Counted from the stretch's first letter, positions 16,372-25,267 are shown. The stretch is 64,000 nt of DNA from Microbacterium sp. YJN-G (GCF_015040615.1 NZ_CP060402.1:248001-312000); one strand, 5' to 3'. Numbers and translations are program-made. Notes: a model not told the origin generated them from the sequence alone.

Positions 16372-17002
16372 CTCCCACCACCATCATCACTGTCAGACGC
16401 CTACGCAGTGCGGCACGGCATCCAACGCCGTCGGACCGTTCTACTGCCCGCCCGAGCAGGGTGTGTACATCGACCCCGACTTCTTCCAGATCATGCGCCA
16501 GCAGTTCGGCGCCTCGGCCGAGGAGCTTGCGCAGCTGTACATCGTCGGGCACGAGTGGGGTCACCACATCCAGAACATCACCGGCGTGATGGAGCAGTAC
16601 CCGAACAACGGCACCGGGCCCGAGAGCAACGGCGTGCGCATGGAGCTGCAGGCCGACTGCTACGCAGGCGCGTGGCTGGGGGACGCCGCCGAGCTGCGCG
16701 ACCCCAACGGGCAGCCCTACCTGCAGGCGCCGACGGAGGAGCAGCTGGCGGATGCCGTGAATGCGGCGTACACCGTCGGTGACGATCACATCCAGAAGGA
16801 ATCGGGTGGGTTCGTCAGCCCCGAGAGCTTCACGCACGGCACGAGCGAACAGCGTAAGTACTGGTTCGCGAACGGGTACCGGAACGGGCTCGGGGTCTGC
16901 GACACCTTCGCGCTGCCCGGCGACGAGCTGTAACCGCTCGAGGCGTCGCGGCAGGTCGGCATCCGGGACACGCGCGACGAGCGGTCGCGCGCGCCGCCCG
17001 AC

Positions 17003-17026
17003 CCGTATACCGCTTTCGGGATACGG
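17003..17026. promoter_or_regulatory. Operator-like palindrome upstream of prolyl iminopeptidase
   Basis: CCGTATACCG and CGGGATACGG form an inverted repeat with one mismatch around a four-base centre (CTTT). It lies 38 bp before the iminopeptidase start and could be a regulator site. No regulator gene is adjacent. Confidence 0.4.
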
Positions 17027-17064
17027 TGAATGGGCCCTGAAGCGTGCGTGACCGGGAGAGAAAC

Positions 17065-18030
17065 ATGGAGCCGGACGGACTGTATCCGCCGATCGAACCG
17101 TACGAGACGGGCGACCTGCTCGTCGGCGACGGCAACCGCATCCACTGGGAGCAGAGCGGCAACCCCGACGGCAAGCCCGTCGTCTTCCTGCACGGCGGGC
17201 CGGGCGGCGGCACCGCGCCGTGGCATCGGCGTTTCTTCGACCCCGAGGTGTACCGCATCGTGCTGTTCGATCAGCGCGGATGCGGGCGCAGCACCCCGCA
17301 CGCCAGCGACCCCGCGGCCGACCTGCGTTTCAACACCACCTGGCACCTCGTGGCCGACATCGAGCTGCTGCGCAAGAACCTCGGCATCCAGACCTGGCAG
17401 GTCTTCGGCGGATCCTGGGGCAGTACCCTCGCCCTCGCCTACGCCCAGTCGCATCCCGCGGTCGTCAGCGAACTCGTGCTGCGGGGCATCTTCACGCTGC
17501 GCCGGCACGAGCTGGAGTGGTTCTACGAGGGCGGTGCCGGGGCGCTGTTCCCCGATCTGTGGGCCGACTACGAGGCCGTCATCCCGCCGCTCGAGCGGGG
17601 TCGGATGATCGAGGCGTATCACCGGCGGCTGTTCGATCCCGACCCCGAGGTGCACGTGCCCGCGGCGGTCGCGTGGACCAGGTGGGAGGCGTCGACCGTC
17701 ACCCTGCGCCCCGACCCCGAGCATGTCGCGGAGGCGACCGACCCGCGGCACGCCACCGCCTTCGCGCGCATCGAGAACCACTACTTCCTCAACTGCGGCT
17801 GGCTCGACGAGGGGCAGCTCATCGACGGGGTGGGCATCATCCGCGACATCCCGACTGTGATCGTGCAGGGCCGGTACGACGTGTGCACGCCGATGATGAC
17901 GGCCTGGGATCTGCACACCGCCTGGCCGGAGGCCGAGCTCGTGATCGTCGACGACGCCGGCCACTCGGCGGCCGAACCCGGCATCGCCCGCGCGCTGCGC
18001 ACCGCGACCGACCGCTTCGCCTCCCTCTGA
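17065..18030 (+). CDS. pip: Prolyl iminopeptidase (alpha/beta hydrolase, S33)
   Basis: ATG 17065, seven bases after GGGAGA, is preferred to the GTG at 17044. The 321-residue enzyme removes N-terminal proline from peptides in the cytosol. Family features are FLHGGPGGGTAPWHRRFFDP, FDQRGCGRSTPHA, the nucleophile elbow GGSWGS, and the late GRYDVCTP and DDAGHSA segments carrying the catalytic Asp and His. Length and motif order match bacterial Pip. It is a single gene ending in a large hairpin. Confidence 0.93.
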   Translation: MEPDGLYPPIEPYETGDLLVGDGNRIHWEQSGNPDGKPVVFLHGGPGGGTAPWHRRFFDPEVYRIVLFDQRGCGRSTPHASDPAADLRFNTTWHLVADIELLRKNLGIQTWQVFGGSWGSTLALAYAQSHPAVVSELVLRGIFTLRRHELEWFYEGGAGALFPDLWADYEAVIPPLERGRMIEAYHRRLFDPDPEVHVPAAVAWTRWEASTVTLRPDPEHVAEATDPRHATAFARIENHYFLNCGWLDEGQLIDGVGIIRDIPTVIVQGRYDVCTPMMTAWDLHTAWPEAELVIVDDAGHSAAEPGIARALRTATDRFASL

Positions 18031-18043
18031 CCCCCTCCCCTTC

Positions 18044-18127
18044 CGCCGAAACCCCTCGTGGTTGACGAGACCCCTCGTGATTTGCGCGAATCATGAGGGG
18101 TCTCGGCACTGGTGAGGGGTTTCGGCG
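18044..18127. terminator. Nested hairpin between convergent genes
   Basis: Outer arms CGCCGAAACCCCTC (18044-18057) and GAGGGGTTTCGGCG (18114-18127) enclose a 16-bp stem with one mismatch at 18067-18082 and 18089-18104. It separates the iminopeptidase gene from the convergent aldehyde dehydrogenase gene and should terminate both transcripts. Confidence 0.75.
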
Positions 18128-18157
18128 TCAGTAGGTGACGGGGTGAGACTGAGGGAG

Positions 18158-20020
18158 TCAGGCGCGGAGCGCCTGCAGCAGGATGCGGATGAGGGTCAGG
18201 ATGCCGCCGCGGGTGCGGAAGCGCGTCATCCCCTCGCCGACGGCGGCGCTCGTGCGCGCCGAGACGAACCACGGCGGCTTCGGCAGGATCGAGAACTTCG
18301 ACCGGCTCTGGGATCGAGGATGCAGCAGGCGCCCGGGGATCCACCGCGGGAACGGGCGGAACGGCCCGCGCATGATCGAACGCTCCACGCGATCGAGTAG
18401 CAGGGCGTTGTGCACGACACCGATGCCGCTGCCGACATCGTCGACCGTGCTCCCCGGGTAGGCGCCCCAGCTCAGCGTCGGAACGGTGAACCCGACGCCG
18501 GTCCACGTGTTGATCGCGATGGCCCCGTAGCGCAGCTCGGCGATCGCGCGCTCGAGCCCGCTGCCCAGCTCGCGCTCGGTCACCGGGTCGATGAGCAGGT
18601 TCGCACCCAGCGTGCCGTGCAGCCGCTCGTTGGCGTACGCGACAGCGGCATCCAGGAACTCCTGCCCGGTGCCGGGCACCTCGACCACTCCGAGCACGGG
18701 AGCGAAGTACTCGGTCGACTGCAGGGCCGCGGCATCCGTGTCTTCGTCGATCTCGACCAGCATCCGATCGGCGAGCACGAGCGCGTCCGGGTAGTCCGCC
18801 GCAGCCTGGCCCATGCGCCCCGGCGACCCGGGGTACCAGACGGGCCGCTCGGTCGCCCCGGCGTAGGCACGGCGCAGGGCCGTGCGGAACTGCTCGGCCT
18901 GCGGCCAGTCGGGAGAGAGGATGACGACCTGCCCGGCGACGCAGTTGTGTCCGCTGTTCTGCAGGCGCATGGTCGCGATGTGCTCGGCCTGGAAGGTGAG
19001 ATCGGCGTCGGTCCACGCACCGGGAACGACGATGATCGGCGAGACGCCGCCGAGCTCGGCGGTGATCGGCTTGGTCAGCAGCGGCCGGTTCTCACGGCGA
19101 CGATGCGCGGTCGCCTCGGCCTGAGCTCCGGTCGACGGACCCCACACGATCGTGTCGAACGTGGCCGCGGAACCGGTGATGTGCACGTGGACGAGATCGC
19201 GATGTCCGGTCAGATACGCGCCGACCTGCGGCCCGCCGCGCACGATGCGCAGGAACCCCGGCTCGATCAGCGGAGCCAGCGCGCGCTCGTACACCGGCAC
19301 CAGAGCATCCTGGGTCGGATTGACCTTCAACAGCGCGACGCGGTTGTGTGCGAGCAGCTCGTACAGCACGTCGAGCACGGGGATCGAGGTGACGTTGCCT
19401 GCTCCGAGCACGAGTCCGACCTCACTCGGCCCGTCGGGAACGCGCTGGGCGAGACCGGCCGACTCCCGGGCCGTGCGCGGAGTGACACCCGGCTCGAGCC
19501 ACACCTCGCCGTGGAACCCCGACAGCAGGAACCGGTCGATGGTGGTGAGCGGGAAGGCGTCGATGCGGGTGCGACCGCCGGGTGCGCGACGGGTGCTGAC
19601 ACCGTCGAGGGGGCTGCCGCCGCTCGCGAGCCTGTCGAGGCTGGTGGCGTACGAGTCGAGCGCGAAGAGCACGGAGTACGGCCCGCTCAGCCACTCCTCA
19701 CCGCGCAGCGGGTGGCCGGGCCGCAGGCCCTTGGAGTCGGCGGCGGTGTTCGCCCAGTCGGCCATCGCCGCGACGACGGTGGTGCGCACCGCCCGCAGCA
19801 GGGTCGCGCGCTGCGCGACGGTGAGGTGCGACCACGTGCGCGCACCGCGCTGAAGCGCGGCGATGTCGGCGTCGAGCGCGTCGAGCGCGTCGCGCGTGGC
19901 GTCGTCGAGAGCGTCCGGGGCGCCGGTTGCGTCGGCGGCGGATGCTGCGCCGGGGGTGGATGCCGTGCCCTGCCGGCCGGCATCCGTCATTGCCATCTGC
20001 ACGAACGCGTCGTCGGTCAT
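18158..20020 (-). CDS. Aldehyde dehydrogenase family protein
   Basis: ATG 20020 is placed seven bases after GAGGAG; the product has 620 residues. It carries the ALDH core. ELGGVSPIIVVPG corresponds to the glutamate motif, and NSGHNCVAGQ carries the catalytic cysteine. The pyridine-nucleotide part shows LVLGAGNVTSIPVLDVLYEL. The protein is longer than the usual 480-500 residues, with an extra N-terminal region. It probably oxidises an aldehyde with NAD(P)+; the substrate cannot be told. It stands alone, ending at the bidirectional hairpin near 18.1 kb. Confidence 0.85.
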   Translation of the reverse strand: MTDDAFVQMAMTDAGRQGTASTPGAASAADATGAPDALDDATRDALDALDADIAALQRGARTWSHLTVAQRATLLRAVRTTVVAAMADWANTAADSKGLRPGHPLRGEEWLSGPYSVLFALDSYATSLDRLASGGSPLDGVSTRRAPGGRTRIDAFPLTTIDRFLLSGFHGEVWLEPGVTPRTARESAGLAQRVPDGPSEVGLVLGAGNVTSIPVLDVLYELLAHNRVALLKVNPTQDALVPVYERALAPLIEPGFLRIVRGGPQVGAYLTGHRDLVHVHITGSAATFDTIVWGPSTGAQAEATAHRRRENRPLLTKPITAELGGVSPIIVVPGAWTDADLTFQAEHIATMRLQNSGHNCVAGQVVILSPDWPQAEQFRTALRRAYAGATERPVWYPGSPGRMGQAAADYPDALVLADRMLVEIDEDTDAAALQSTEYFAPVLGVVEVPGTGQEFLDAAVAYANERLHGTLGANLLIDPVTERELGSGLERAIAELRYGAIAINTWTGVGFTVPTLSWGAYPGSTVDDVGSGIGVVHNALLLDRVERSIMRGPFRPFPRWIPGRLLHPRSQSRSKFSILPKPPWFVSARTSAAVGEGMTRFRTRGGILTLIRILLQALRA

Positions 20021-20078
20021 CGTCGTCTCCTCACCGGTCGGCCTCAGCGTACCCGGCGCGGCGAGGCGCGGCGGGGCG

Positions 20079-20339
20079 TCAGATGAGGGAGAGCTCGCGG
20101 AGCTTGGCCTCGACGTCGGCGTTCGACGGCTCGACGTGGTGGCTGGTGTCGGGGTAGACCACGACCGGAATGTTCGTGCGGCCCGAGATCTCCTTGGCGA
20201 CATCGGCCGCGGCCGGGTCGGCGACGAGGTCGATGTAGGTGTACGGGACGCCCAGCTCGTCGAGCTGCTTCTTGGTGCGACGGCAGTCGCCGCACCAGTC
20301 GGCGCCGAACATCGTGATGATCTCGGATGCAGAAGTCAT
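20079..20339 (-). CDS. Mycoredoxin/glutaredoxin-like thiol oxidoreductase
   Basis: The 86-residue thioredoxin-fold protein has the motif ADWCGDCRRTKK, the cis-proline segment TNIPVVVYPD and a short C-terminal helix. The W-C-x-x-C site and size match mycoredoxin-1 of Actinobacteria, which reduces mycothiol-mixed disulfides. It lies 58 bp upstream of the aldehyde dehydrogenase gene on the same strand. TAGGCT ends six bases before the ATG with no ribosome site, suggesting a leaderless mRNA. Confidence 0.88.
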   Translation of the reverse strand: MTSASEIITMFGADWCGDCRRTKKQLDELGVPYTYIDLVADPAAADVAKEISGRTNIPVVVYPDTSHHVEPSNADVEAKLRELSLI

Positions 20340-20376
20340 GTATCAAGCCTACGGGCGCCACGGTGTACGGGCGCCG

Positions 20377-20398
20377 GGCCCTTCGAGAGCCTCAGGGA
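20377..20398. repeat. Dispersed repeat copy (CCTTCGAGAGCCTCAGGGA type)
   Basis: The 22 bp at 20377-20398 are the exact reverse complement of 57580-57601. A variant lies at 29496-29518. It sits in the short gap before the glycosyltransferase gene. Confidence 0.7.
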
Positions 20399-20474
20399 AC
20401 CAGCCCGTACTCGGCGTCCAGCGAAAGATGGCACGATGGTTCCCGCGTCGCTTGTTCCGGATCGAGGGGAGCAC

Positions 20475-21659
20475 ATGAGCGTCCCCGTCACCGTGATCGT
20501 CCCGACGTTCAACGAGCGCGACAACATCGCCGAGCTCGTCGCGCGCACCGCCGCCGCGCTCGCCGGGTCGCCCGCCGAGATCCTCTTCGTCGACGACAGC
20601 TCCGACGACACCATGGACGAGATCGCCCGCGTCGCGGCATCCGCACCGCTGCCGGTGCGCGGCATCCACCGCGACCGCAACACCGGCGGCCTCAGCGGCG
20701 CCGTCGTCCTCGGCCTCGCCGAGGCCTCGCACGACGTCTGCATCGTCATGGACGGCGACCTGCAGCATCCGCCCGAACTGCTCCCCGCGCTGCTGGCGCG
20801 GTACGAGGAGGGGGATGCCGATGTCGTCGCAGCGTCCCGCTACATCGGCGGCGGTGACTCCGCAGGACTCGGCACCGTGATGCGCTTCGGCGTCTCGAAG
20901 GCCGCCACGGCGATCACGAAGGCGATGTTCCTGCGCCGGCTGTGGCGCAGCACCGACCCGATGACCGGATTCTTCCTGGTCGACCGGTCACGCGTCGAGG
21001 TGAACACGCTGCGCCCGCAGGGGTTCAAGATCCTGCTCGAGATCCTCGTGCGCGGCGGCGAGCGCCACGACCTGCGCATCGCCGAAGTGCCGCTCGAGTT
21101 CGGCACCCGGAGGCATGGCACGTCGAAGGCGAGCCTTCGGCAGGGTGCGACCTTCCTCGCCCACCTGGCACGGCTGCGGTTCGGCAAGATGGGGCTGTTC
21201 GCGGTGATCGGCGGCATCGGCGCCGTCGCGAACATCGGCATCATGTGGGCGCTCACCCACCTCGGCATGGACTACGTGCTGGCCGCCGTCATCGGCGCGG
21301 CCGCCACGATCATCGGCAACTTCGTGCTGCAGGAGCTGTTCGTCTTCCGCGAGGAGCGTCACCTCGCCTCCCGGCTGTGGGTGCGCTTCGCGTCATCCGT
21401 GTCGTTCAACGGCGTCGAGGCGGCCCTGCGCATCCCGGTGATGGCATTCATGGTCGAGACCTGGCACATCTCCAGCGTGATCGCCACAGCGATCTCGCTG
21501 GTGGTCGCCTTCCTCGCCCGGTTCCTGTTCCACGCGCTGGTCGTCTACGCCCCGCGCAGACAGCGAGCGGATGCCGCGGGCGAGCCGCCCGTCGACACGG
21601 CCGCGCTGCGCATCGCCCGCGCGATCGACGCCGAGGCGATGCGCCCCGGCGAACTCTGA
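20475..21659 (+). CDS. Polyprenol-phosphate glycosyltransferase fused to a GtrA-like domain
   Basis: ATG 20475 follows GAGGGGA; the product has 394 residues. The N-terminal 230 residues are a GT2 catalytic domain (VTVIVPTFNERDNIAELV, FVDDSSDDTMDE, DGDLQHPPELLPALL) like dolichol-phosphate mannosyltransferase. It would transfer a sugar from a nucleotide donor to polyprenyl phosphate. The C-terminal 130 residues have four membrane helices of GtrA type (FAVIGGIGAVANIGIMWAL, NFVLQELFVF). This fusion is known in Actinobacteria. It probably supplies lipid-linked sugar for cell-envelope glycans. Confidence 0.9.
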   Translation: MSVPVTVIVPTFNERDNIAELVARTAAALAGSPAEILFVDDSSDDTMDEIARVAASAPLPVRGIHRDRNTGGLSGAVVLGLAEASHDVCIVMDGDLQHPPELLPALLARYEEGDADVVAASRYIGGGDSAGLGTVMRFGVSKAATAITKAMFLRRLWRSTDPMTGFFLVDRSRVEVNTLRPQGFKILLEILVRGGERHDLRIAEVPLEFGTRRHGTSKASLRQGATFLAHLARLRFGKMGLFAVIGGIGAVANIGIMWALTHLGMDYVLAAVIGAAATIIGNFVLQELFVFREERHLASRLWVRFASSVSFNGVEAALRIPVMAFMVETWHISSVIATAISLVVAFLARFLFHALVVYAPRRQRADAAGEPPVDTAALRIARAIDAEAMRPGEL

Positions 21660-21796
21660 CCCGCCCGAAACGCTGCTCAACCGCGCCCCGATCTGCGCAC
21701 CCGTTGTCAACCCCCTTCTGGCATACCGTCGTCTCGGCCAGCCTGATGAGTGCGCGACGACCGCCCGGACGTCGCCGGAACGGAAGGGAACATGCC

Positions 21797-22054
21797 ATGA
21801 GCATCGGTACCGGAATCGTCCTGTTCGTGATCGGCGCGATCCTCGCTTTCGCCCTCAACGTGCAGGTGGAATGGGCGAACCTGCAGATGATCGGCTACAT
21901 CCTGATGGCCGCCGGAGTGCTGGCCGTCCTGATCGGCGTCATCCTGATGGCCCGCCGTCGCCGCACAGACGTCATCACGCGCACGGAGGCCACGCCCGAC
22001 GGCAACGTCTCGCGTCGCTCGACGCGTGCTCCCGGCGACGACGAGGTGCTCTGA
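21797..22054 (+). CDS. DUF6458 family small membrane protein
   Basis: The product has 85 residues with two membrane helices (IGTGIVLFVIGAILAFAL and QMIGYILMAAGVLAVLIGVI). A basic stretch RRRRTDV and a polar tail follow. This is the DUF6458 pattern, widespread and uncharacterised in Actinobacteria. The ATG at 21797 follows GGAAGGGAA; an out-of-frame ATG sits five bases earlier. A GC-rich hairpin follows. Confidence 0.85.
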   Translation: MSIGTGIVLFVIGAILAFALNVQVEWANLQMIGYILMAAGVLAVLIGVILMARRRRTDVITRTEATPDGNVSRRSTRAPGDDEVL

Positions 22055-22083
22055 GCCCTCGCGCTGAGCTGACACCAGTCGAG

Positions 22084-22114
22084 GCCGGCCGGATCGCTCT
22101 GCGGTCCGGCCGGC
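22084..22114 (+). terminator. Hairpin after the DUF6458 gene
   Basis: Arms GCCGGCCGGA and TCCGGCCGGC form a perfect 10-bp stem with an 11-base loop, 30 bp past the DUF6458 stop. The rest of the gap to 22268 holds only short GATGCCGACGGATGCC-type repeats and no gene I can support. Confidence 0.7.
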
Positions 22115-22268
22115 TCTCTGCGTCTGGGATGACAGCGGATGCAGTGATGCCGACGGATGCCGTGGGCGCGATGCCGACGGATGCCCTCGGCCAGCGGCTG
22201 CGGCCGCCGGGCGGATGCCGTCTGTCAGACGGCCGCGACCGCCCGGCGACGCCGGCGGCGCGCCCGCG

Positions 22269-22526
22269 TCACGCCAGCGCGGACGCGGGTTCCGATGCCG
22301 TCGCCGGCTCGGCATCCATCAGTGCCTGCAGCGCATCCGTCCTCGTGGCGAACCGTTCGGGCAGCGGCACCGGCCGGAACCACCGCACCTCCACGTGACC
22401 GTCGTGCTCGATGATGCACGCGACGAGCCGATGGGTGTCCTCGGGGTCGAGGGCGGTGTCGATGATCACCCAGTCATCGGGTGACATCTGCAGCAGCGCG
22501 AAACGGTTTGGGTCGTCGACCGACAT
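22269..22526 (-). CDS. Hypothetical protein (85 aa)
   Basis: The ATG follows GGAGG; the product is a small soluble protein beginning MSVDDPNRFALLQMSPDDW. The middle has alternating strands (HRLVACIIEHDGHVEVRWFRP). The end is alanine-rich. There is no membrane segment or known motif. Codon use is like its neighbours. It is alone between two hairpin-bearing gaps. Confidence 0.65.
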   Translation of the reverse strand: MSVDDPNRFALLQMSPDDWVIIDTALDPEDTHRLVACIIEHDGHVEVRWFRPVPLPERFATRTDALQALMDAEPATASEPASALA

Positions 22527-22648
22527 GGCAGCCTCCTGATCGTGAACGCCTCCCCGCTGCTCACAGTGTGCGCCATGATCACCCCGCTTGTCGCGGGATT
22601 GACTCGGTCAGCCGAGGTCTGGTAGCCGGATGCCGCGAAGCGCGCCCG

Positions 22649-22692
22649 AGACCGTCAGGGGACGATGCGGCCAAGACCGTCAGGGGACGATG
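22649..22692. repeat. Short direct repeat at the 3' end of the oxidoreductase gene
   Basis: AGACCGTCAGGGGACGATG occurs at 22649-22667 and again at 22674-22692. The second copy contains the gene's stop codon. It looks like a 25-bp tandem duplication just past the coding end. Confidence 0.75.
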
Positions 22693-23600
22693 ACGAGCTT
22701 GCCGCGGGTGTGGCCCGACGCGCTCGCGCGGAACGCATCCGCCACCCGGTCGAGGGGGAACGCCTCGGCGACCTCGACGTGCAGCCTGCCCTCGTCGGCG
22801 AGCGACGCGAGCCGGGCGGTCTCGGCGCCGTCGGGGCGCACCCAGATATACCGCCCGCCGTGGGCTGCGGCGGACGAGTCCGCGACCGACACGTGCACAC
22901 CGTCGGGCTCGAGCACGTCGATCGTGTCGCGCATCATGCCGCCGGCGAAGTCGGCGACGGCGTCGACCGGGCCGTCCACGAGGGCACGGACCCGGTCGGC
23001 CAGCCCCTCGCCGTAGGTGATCGGATGCGCGCCGAGGCCGCGCAGGTAGTCGTGGTTCCGCTCGGATGCCGTGCCGATGACCCGTGCGCCGCGGGCGATC
23101 GCGATCTGCACGGCCAGGCTGCCGACTCCGCCGGAGGCGCCGTGGATCAGCACCGTGCGGGCGTGCAGCTCGCCGAGCGCGTCGATGCACCGCAGCGCGG
23201 TGCCGCCGGCGAGGGGAAGGCCGCCCGCCTGCTCCCAGGTGAGGGATGCCGGCTTGCGGGCCACCGCCTGCACGGGCACGGCGACCCGTTCGGCGAAGGT
23301 GCCCGCGCCCACGACATCCTTGCGCGCGTAGGCCATGACCTCGTCGCCGACCTGGAACTCCGGGGTGTCGGCGCCGGTGGCGATCACGACGCCCGCGACA
23401 TCCCAGCCCGGGATCACCGGGAACTGGGTCGGCAGGATCGCGTCGAGATACCCGGCCATGACCTTCCAGTCCACCGGATTCACCCCGGCGGCCTTCACCT
23501 CGATGAGCACGGATCCCGGCGCCACCTTGGGCTCGGGCACCTCGCGCAGCTGCAGGTCGTCGAAATCCTTGGTGAACCGGTCGTAGACGACAGCGCGCAT
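22680..23600 (-). CDS. NADP-dependent quinone oxidoreductase (zinc-independent MDR family)
   Basis: ATG 23600 follows GGAGGA; the product has 306 residues. The N-terminal GroES-like domain shows MRAVVYDRF, IEVKAAGVNPVDWKV and PGWDVAGVV. The nucleotide-binding domain shows LIHGASGGVGSLAVQIA. These are hallmarks of the quinone reductase/zeta-crystallin branch of the MDR superfamily. It probably reduces quinones or enones with NADPH. It is separated from the upstream dgt gene by a long hairpin. Confidence 0.88.
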   Translation of the reverse strand: MRAVVYDRFTKDFDDLQLREVPEPKVAPGSVLIEVKAAGVNPVDWKVMAGYLDAILPTQFPVIPGWDVAGVVIATGADTPEFQVGDEVMAYARKDVVGAGTFAERVAVPVQAVARKPASLTWEQAGGLPLAGGTALRCIDALGELHARTVLIHGASGGVGSLAVQIAIARGARVIGTASERNHDYLRGLGAHPITYGEGLADRVRALVDGPVDAVADFAGGMMRDTIDVLEPDGVHVSVADSSAAAHGGRYIWVRPDGAETARLASLADEGRLHVEVAEAFPLDRVADAFRASASGHTRGKLVIVP

Positions 23601-23682
23601 GACTTCCTCCTGGCTCGGTGAGAGTGCTCCTACTCTCCCACGCCCGCCCTGCGCCCCGGCCGATCCGTTCCGTTCCGTTCCC

Positions 23683-23753
23683 CGCGAGACTTCACTTCCA
23701 GCATGAGACAGACGTTCAGCAGCGAAGTCTCGTGCTGGAAGGCAAGTCTCGCG
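23683..23753 (-). terminator. Long inverted repeat downstream of dgt
   Basis: Two 27-base arms (23683-23709 and 23727-23753) pair with only three mismatches around a 17-base loop. They start and end with CGCGAGACTT and AAGTCTCGCG. The hairpin lies 15 bp after the dgt stop. It is probably the dgt terminator; its length is unusual. Confidence 0.7.
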
Positions 23754-23767
23754 AGCCGGATGCCGCG

Positions 23768-25267
23768 CTACAGTCCCTGCCCCGCCTCCCACAGCCGCTC
23801 GGTGCGGCCGGCGAGCATGGCGTCGAGCGAGGTGGCCTGCGCGTCGGTGAGCGAGGCGACGTAGTCGATGATGCCGCGTCCGCGCGCGAGGGCCGCGACA
23901 TCGGCATCCGCCCGCGCCTCGATGAGCTCGGGGGAGTCCTTGCGCAGCCGGTGGTAGTCGTCGGTCGCCAGCTCGACGAGGTCGATGAGCCGGCGCGGAG
24001 CGCGGCGGGCGTCGCGCGGGTCGTCGAGCCACGCGGCGAACCCGTCGACCAGTCGCTCGAGCACACTGGCCTGCCCCCGCTGGTACACGGTGAGGTCGGG
24101 GCGCTCGAGGATGAACCGCTCGTGCAGGAACTTCAGCACCGCGACCTCGTGCCACGCCTGACGGCTCAGGCTCACGTGCCCGGATCGGATGTCGGGATGC
24201 CGGTGCACCTCGACCGACGACTGCAGCCGCGCGATCCAGGCGCTGGTGAACCTGGCCAGCGACCGCTCGCTGGCCAGCGACCCGTCGAAAGGCTCGGCGA
24301 CGAGCCCGTCGATCACCTCCGTCGACACCTTCGCGACGGCGTCGCTGAAGGCATCCGCATCCGCCATCCAGCCGTCACGATTCTGCAACCGCCGCCAGAG
24401 CAGCTCGAGCGAGTGACCGGGCGTGCGGGTGTCGGCGGCCAGCATCTCGGCATCGGCGGCGCGCAGCTGCACGAGGTCGCGCCGCCACGAGCGGAACTCC
24501 GCCGACAGCGTCGCCGGGTTCAGCAGCCCGGCGCGGTAGAAGTCGTCGAGGTCGTGCAGCGAGTACGCGATGTCGTCGGAGATGTCCATGATCGAGCACT
24601 CAACGGTCTGCTGGCCGCGCTCGATCAGCGGGTAGGGCGAGAGGGCCTGCACGGCATCCTGCTCGTCGATCGCGTAGAAGTTGAACTTGCTCGCGCCGCC
24701 GCGGCGCGGCCCGCCCTCGCCGCGTCGCCACGGATACTTCAGCACTGCGGCGCGCACCGCGGCGGTGAGGTTCAGGCCGACGGCAGGGCGGTCGTGCTCG
24801 TCGAGGCGGGTGAGGATGCGGTAGGTCTGCGCGTTGCCCTCGAAGCCCTCGCTGAGCCCGAACCGGGCGCGCGCGAGCCGGTCGAGGGTCTGCTCGCCGA
24901 GATGCCCGAACGGCGGGTGCCCGAGGTCGTGCGCGGCGGCCGCCGCCTGCACGACGACCGGATGCGCACCGCCCAGCTCGGTGACGATGCGGTTCGCCTC
25001 GTCGGTGCGGGTGGACAGGTGCGTCGCGATCGCCCGGGCGACGGCGGCGACCTTGATGGAGTGGGTGAGCCGGTTGTGCACGGCGAGGCCTGCGCCGGCC
25101 TGCGAGATCACCTGGGTGACGGCCGAGAGCCGCGAGTAGAACGGCGAGAACCGGATGCGCTCGACGTCGACCCGGAACTGCGGATGCCCCTCCGCACGCT
25201 GGAACTCGTCGAGTGTCTCGGGCAGGCGTCGCGCCTGACGCGGGTCGGTCGTCGTGTGCTCGGGCAT
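23768..25267 (-). CDS. dgt: Deoxyguanosinetriphosphate triphosphohydrolase (HD-domain dNTPase)
   Basis: The 499-residue enzyme cleaves dNTPs to deoxynucleoside and triphosphate and so limits dNTP pools. The HD metal site is visible: histidine in NRLTHSIKV (69), HD in AHDLGHPPFGH (113-114) and the later CSIMDISDDIAYSLHD. Length fits the family. The ATG at 25267 has no clear ribosome site. CACACT lies seven bases upstream, which may be a leaderless promoter hexamer. Confidence 0.92.
   Translation of the reverse strand: MPEHTTTDPRQARRLPETLDEFQRAEGHPQFRVDVERIRFSPFYSRLSAVTQVISQAGAGLAVHNRLTHSIKVAAVARAIATHLSTRTDEANRIVTELGGAHPVVVQAAAAAHDLGHPPFGHLGEQTLDRLARARFGLSEGFEGNAQTYRILTRLDEHDRPAVGLNLTAAVRAAVLKYPWRRGEGGPRRGGASKFNFYAIDEQDAVQALSPYPLIERGQQTVECSIMDISDDIAYSLHDLDDFYRAGLLNPATLSAEFRSWRRDLVQLRAADAEMLAADTRTPGHSLELLWRRLQNRDGWMADADAFSDAVAKVSTEVIDGLVAEPFDGSLASERSLARFTSAWIARLQSSVEVHRHPDIRSGHVSLSRQAWHEVAVLKFLHERFILERPDLTVYQRGQASVLERLVDGFAAWLDDPRDARRAPRRLIDLVELATDDYHRLRKDSPELIEARADADVAALARGRGIIDYVASLTDAQATSLDAMLAGRTERLWEAGQGL

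Larger units (their letters stand above)
14753..16933 (+). pseudogene. Neutral zinc metallopeptidase (YpfJ/KPN_00127 type) split by an IS110 element
   Basis: The 5' part (14753-15097) encodes a cytosolic start, one membrane segment (GGIGVVGILALLIGPMLGI) and a secreted portion with paired cysteines. The 3' part (16373-16933) continues with CGTASNAVGPFYCPPEQ, the zinc motif HEWGHH, and the downstream MELQADCYAGAW. Together they match the neutral zinc metallopeptidase family. Removing 1278 bp between the two GCTCC copies restores one frame of about 300 codons. The insertion lies upstream of the catalytic domain, so the gene is probably inactive. TACCGT ends six bases before the ATG. Confidence 0.9.
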
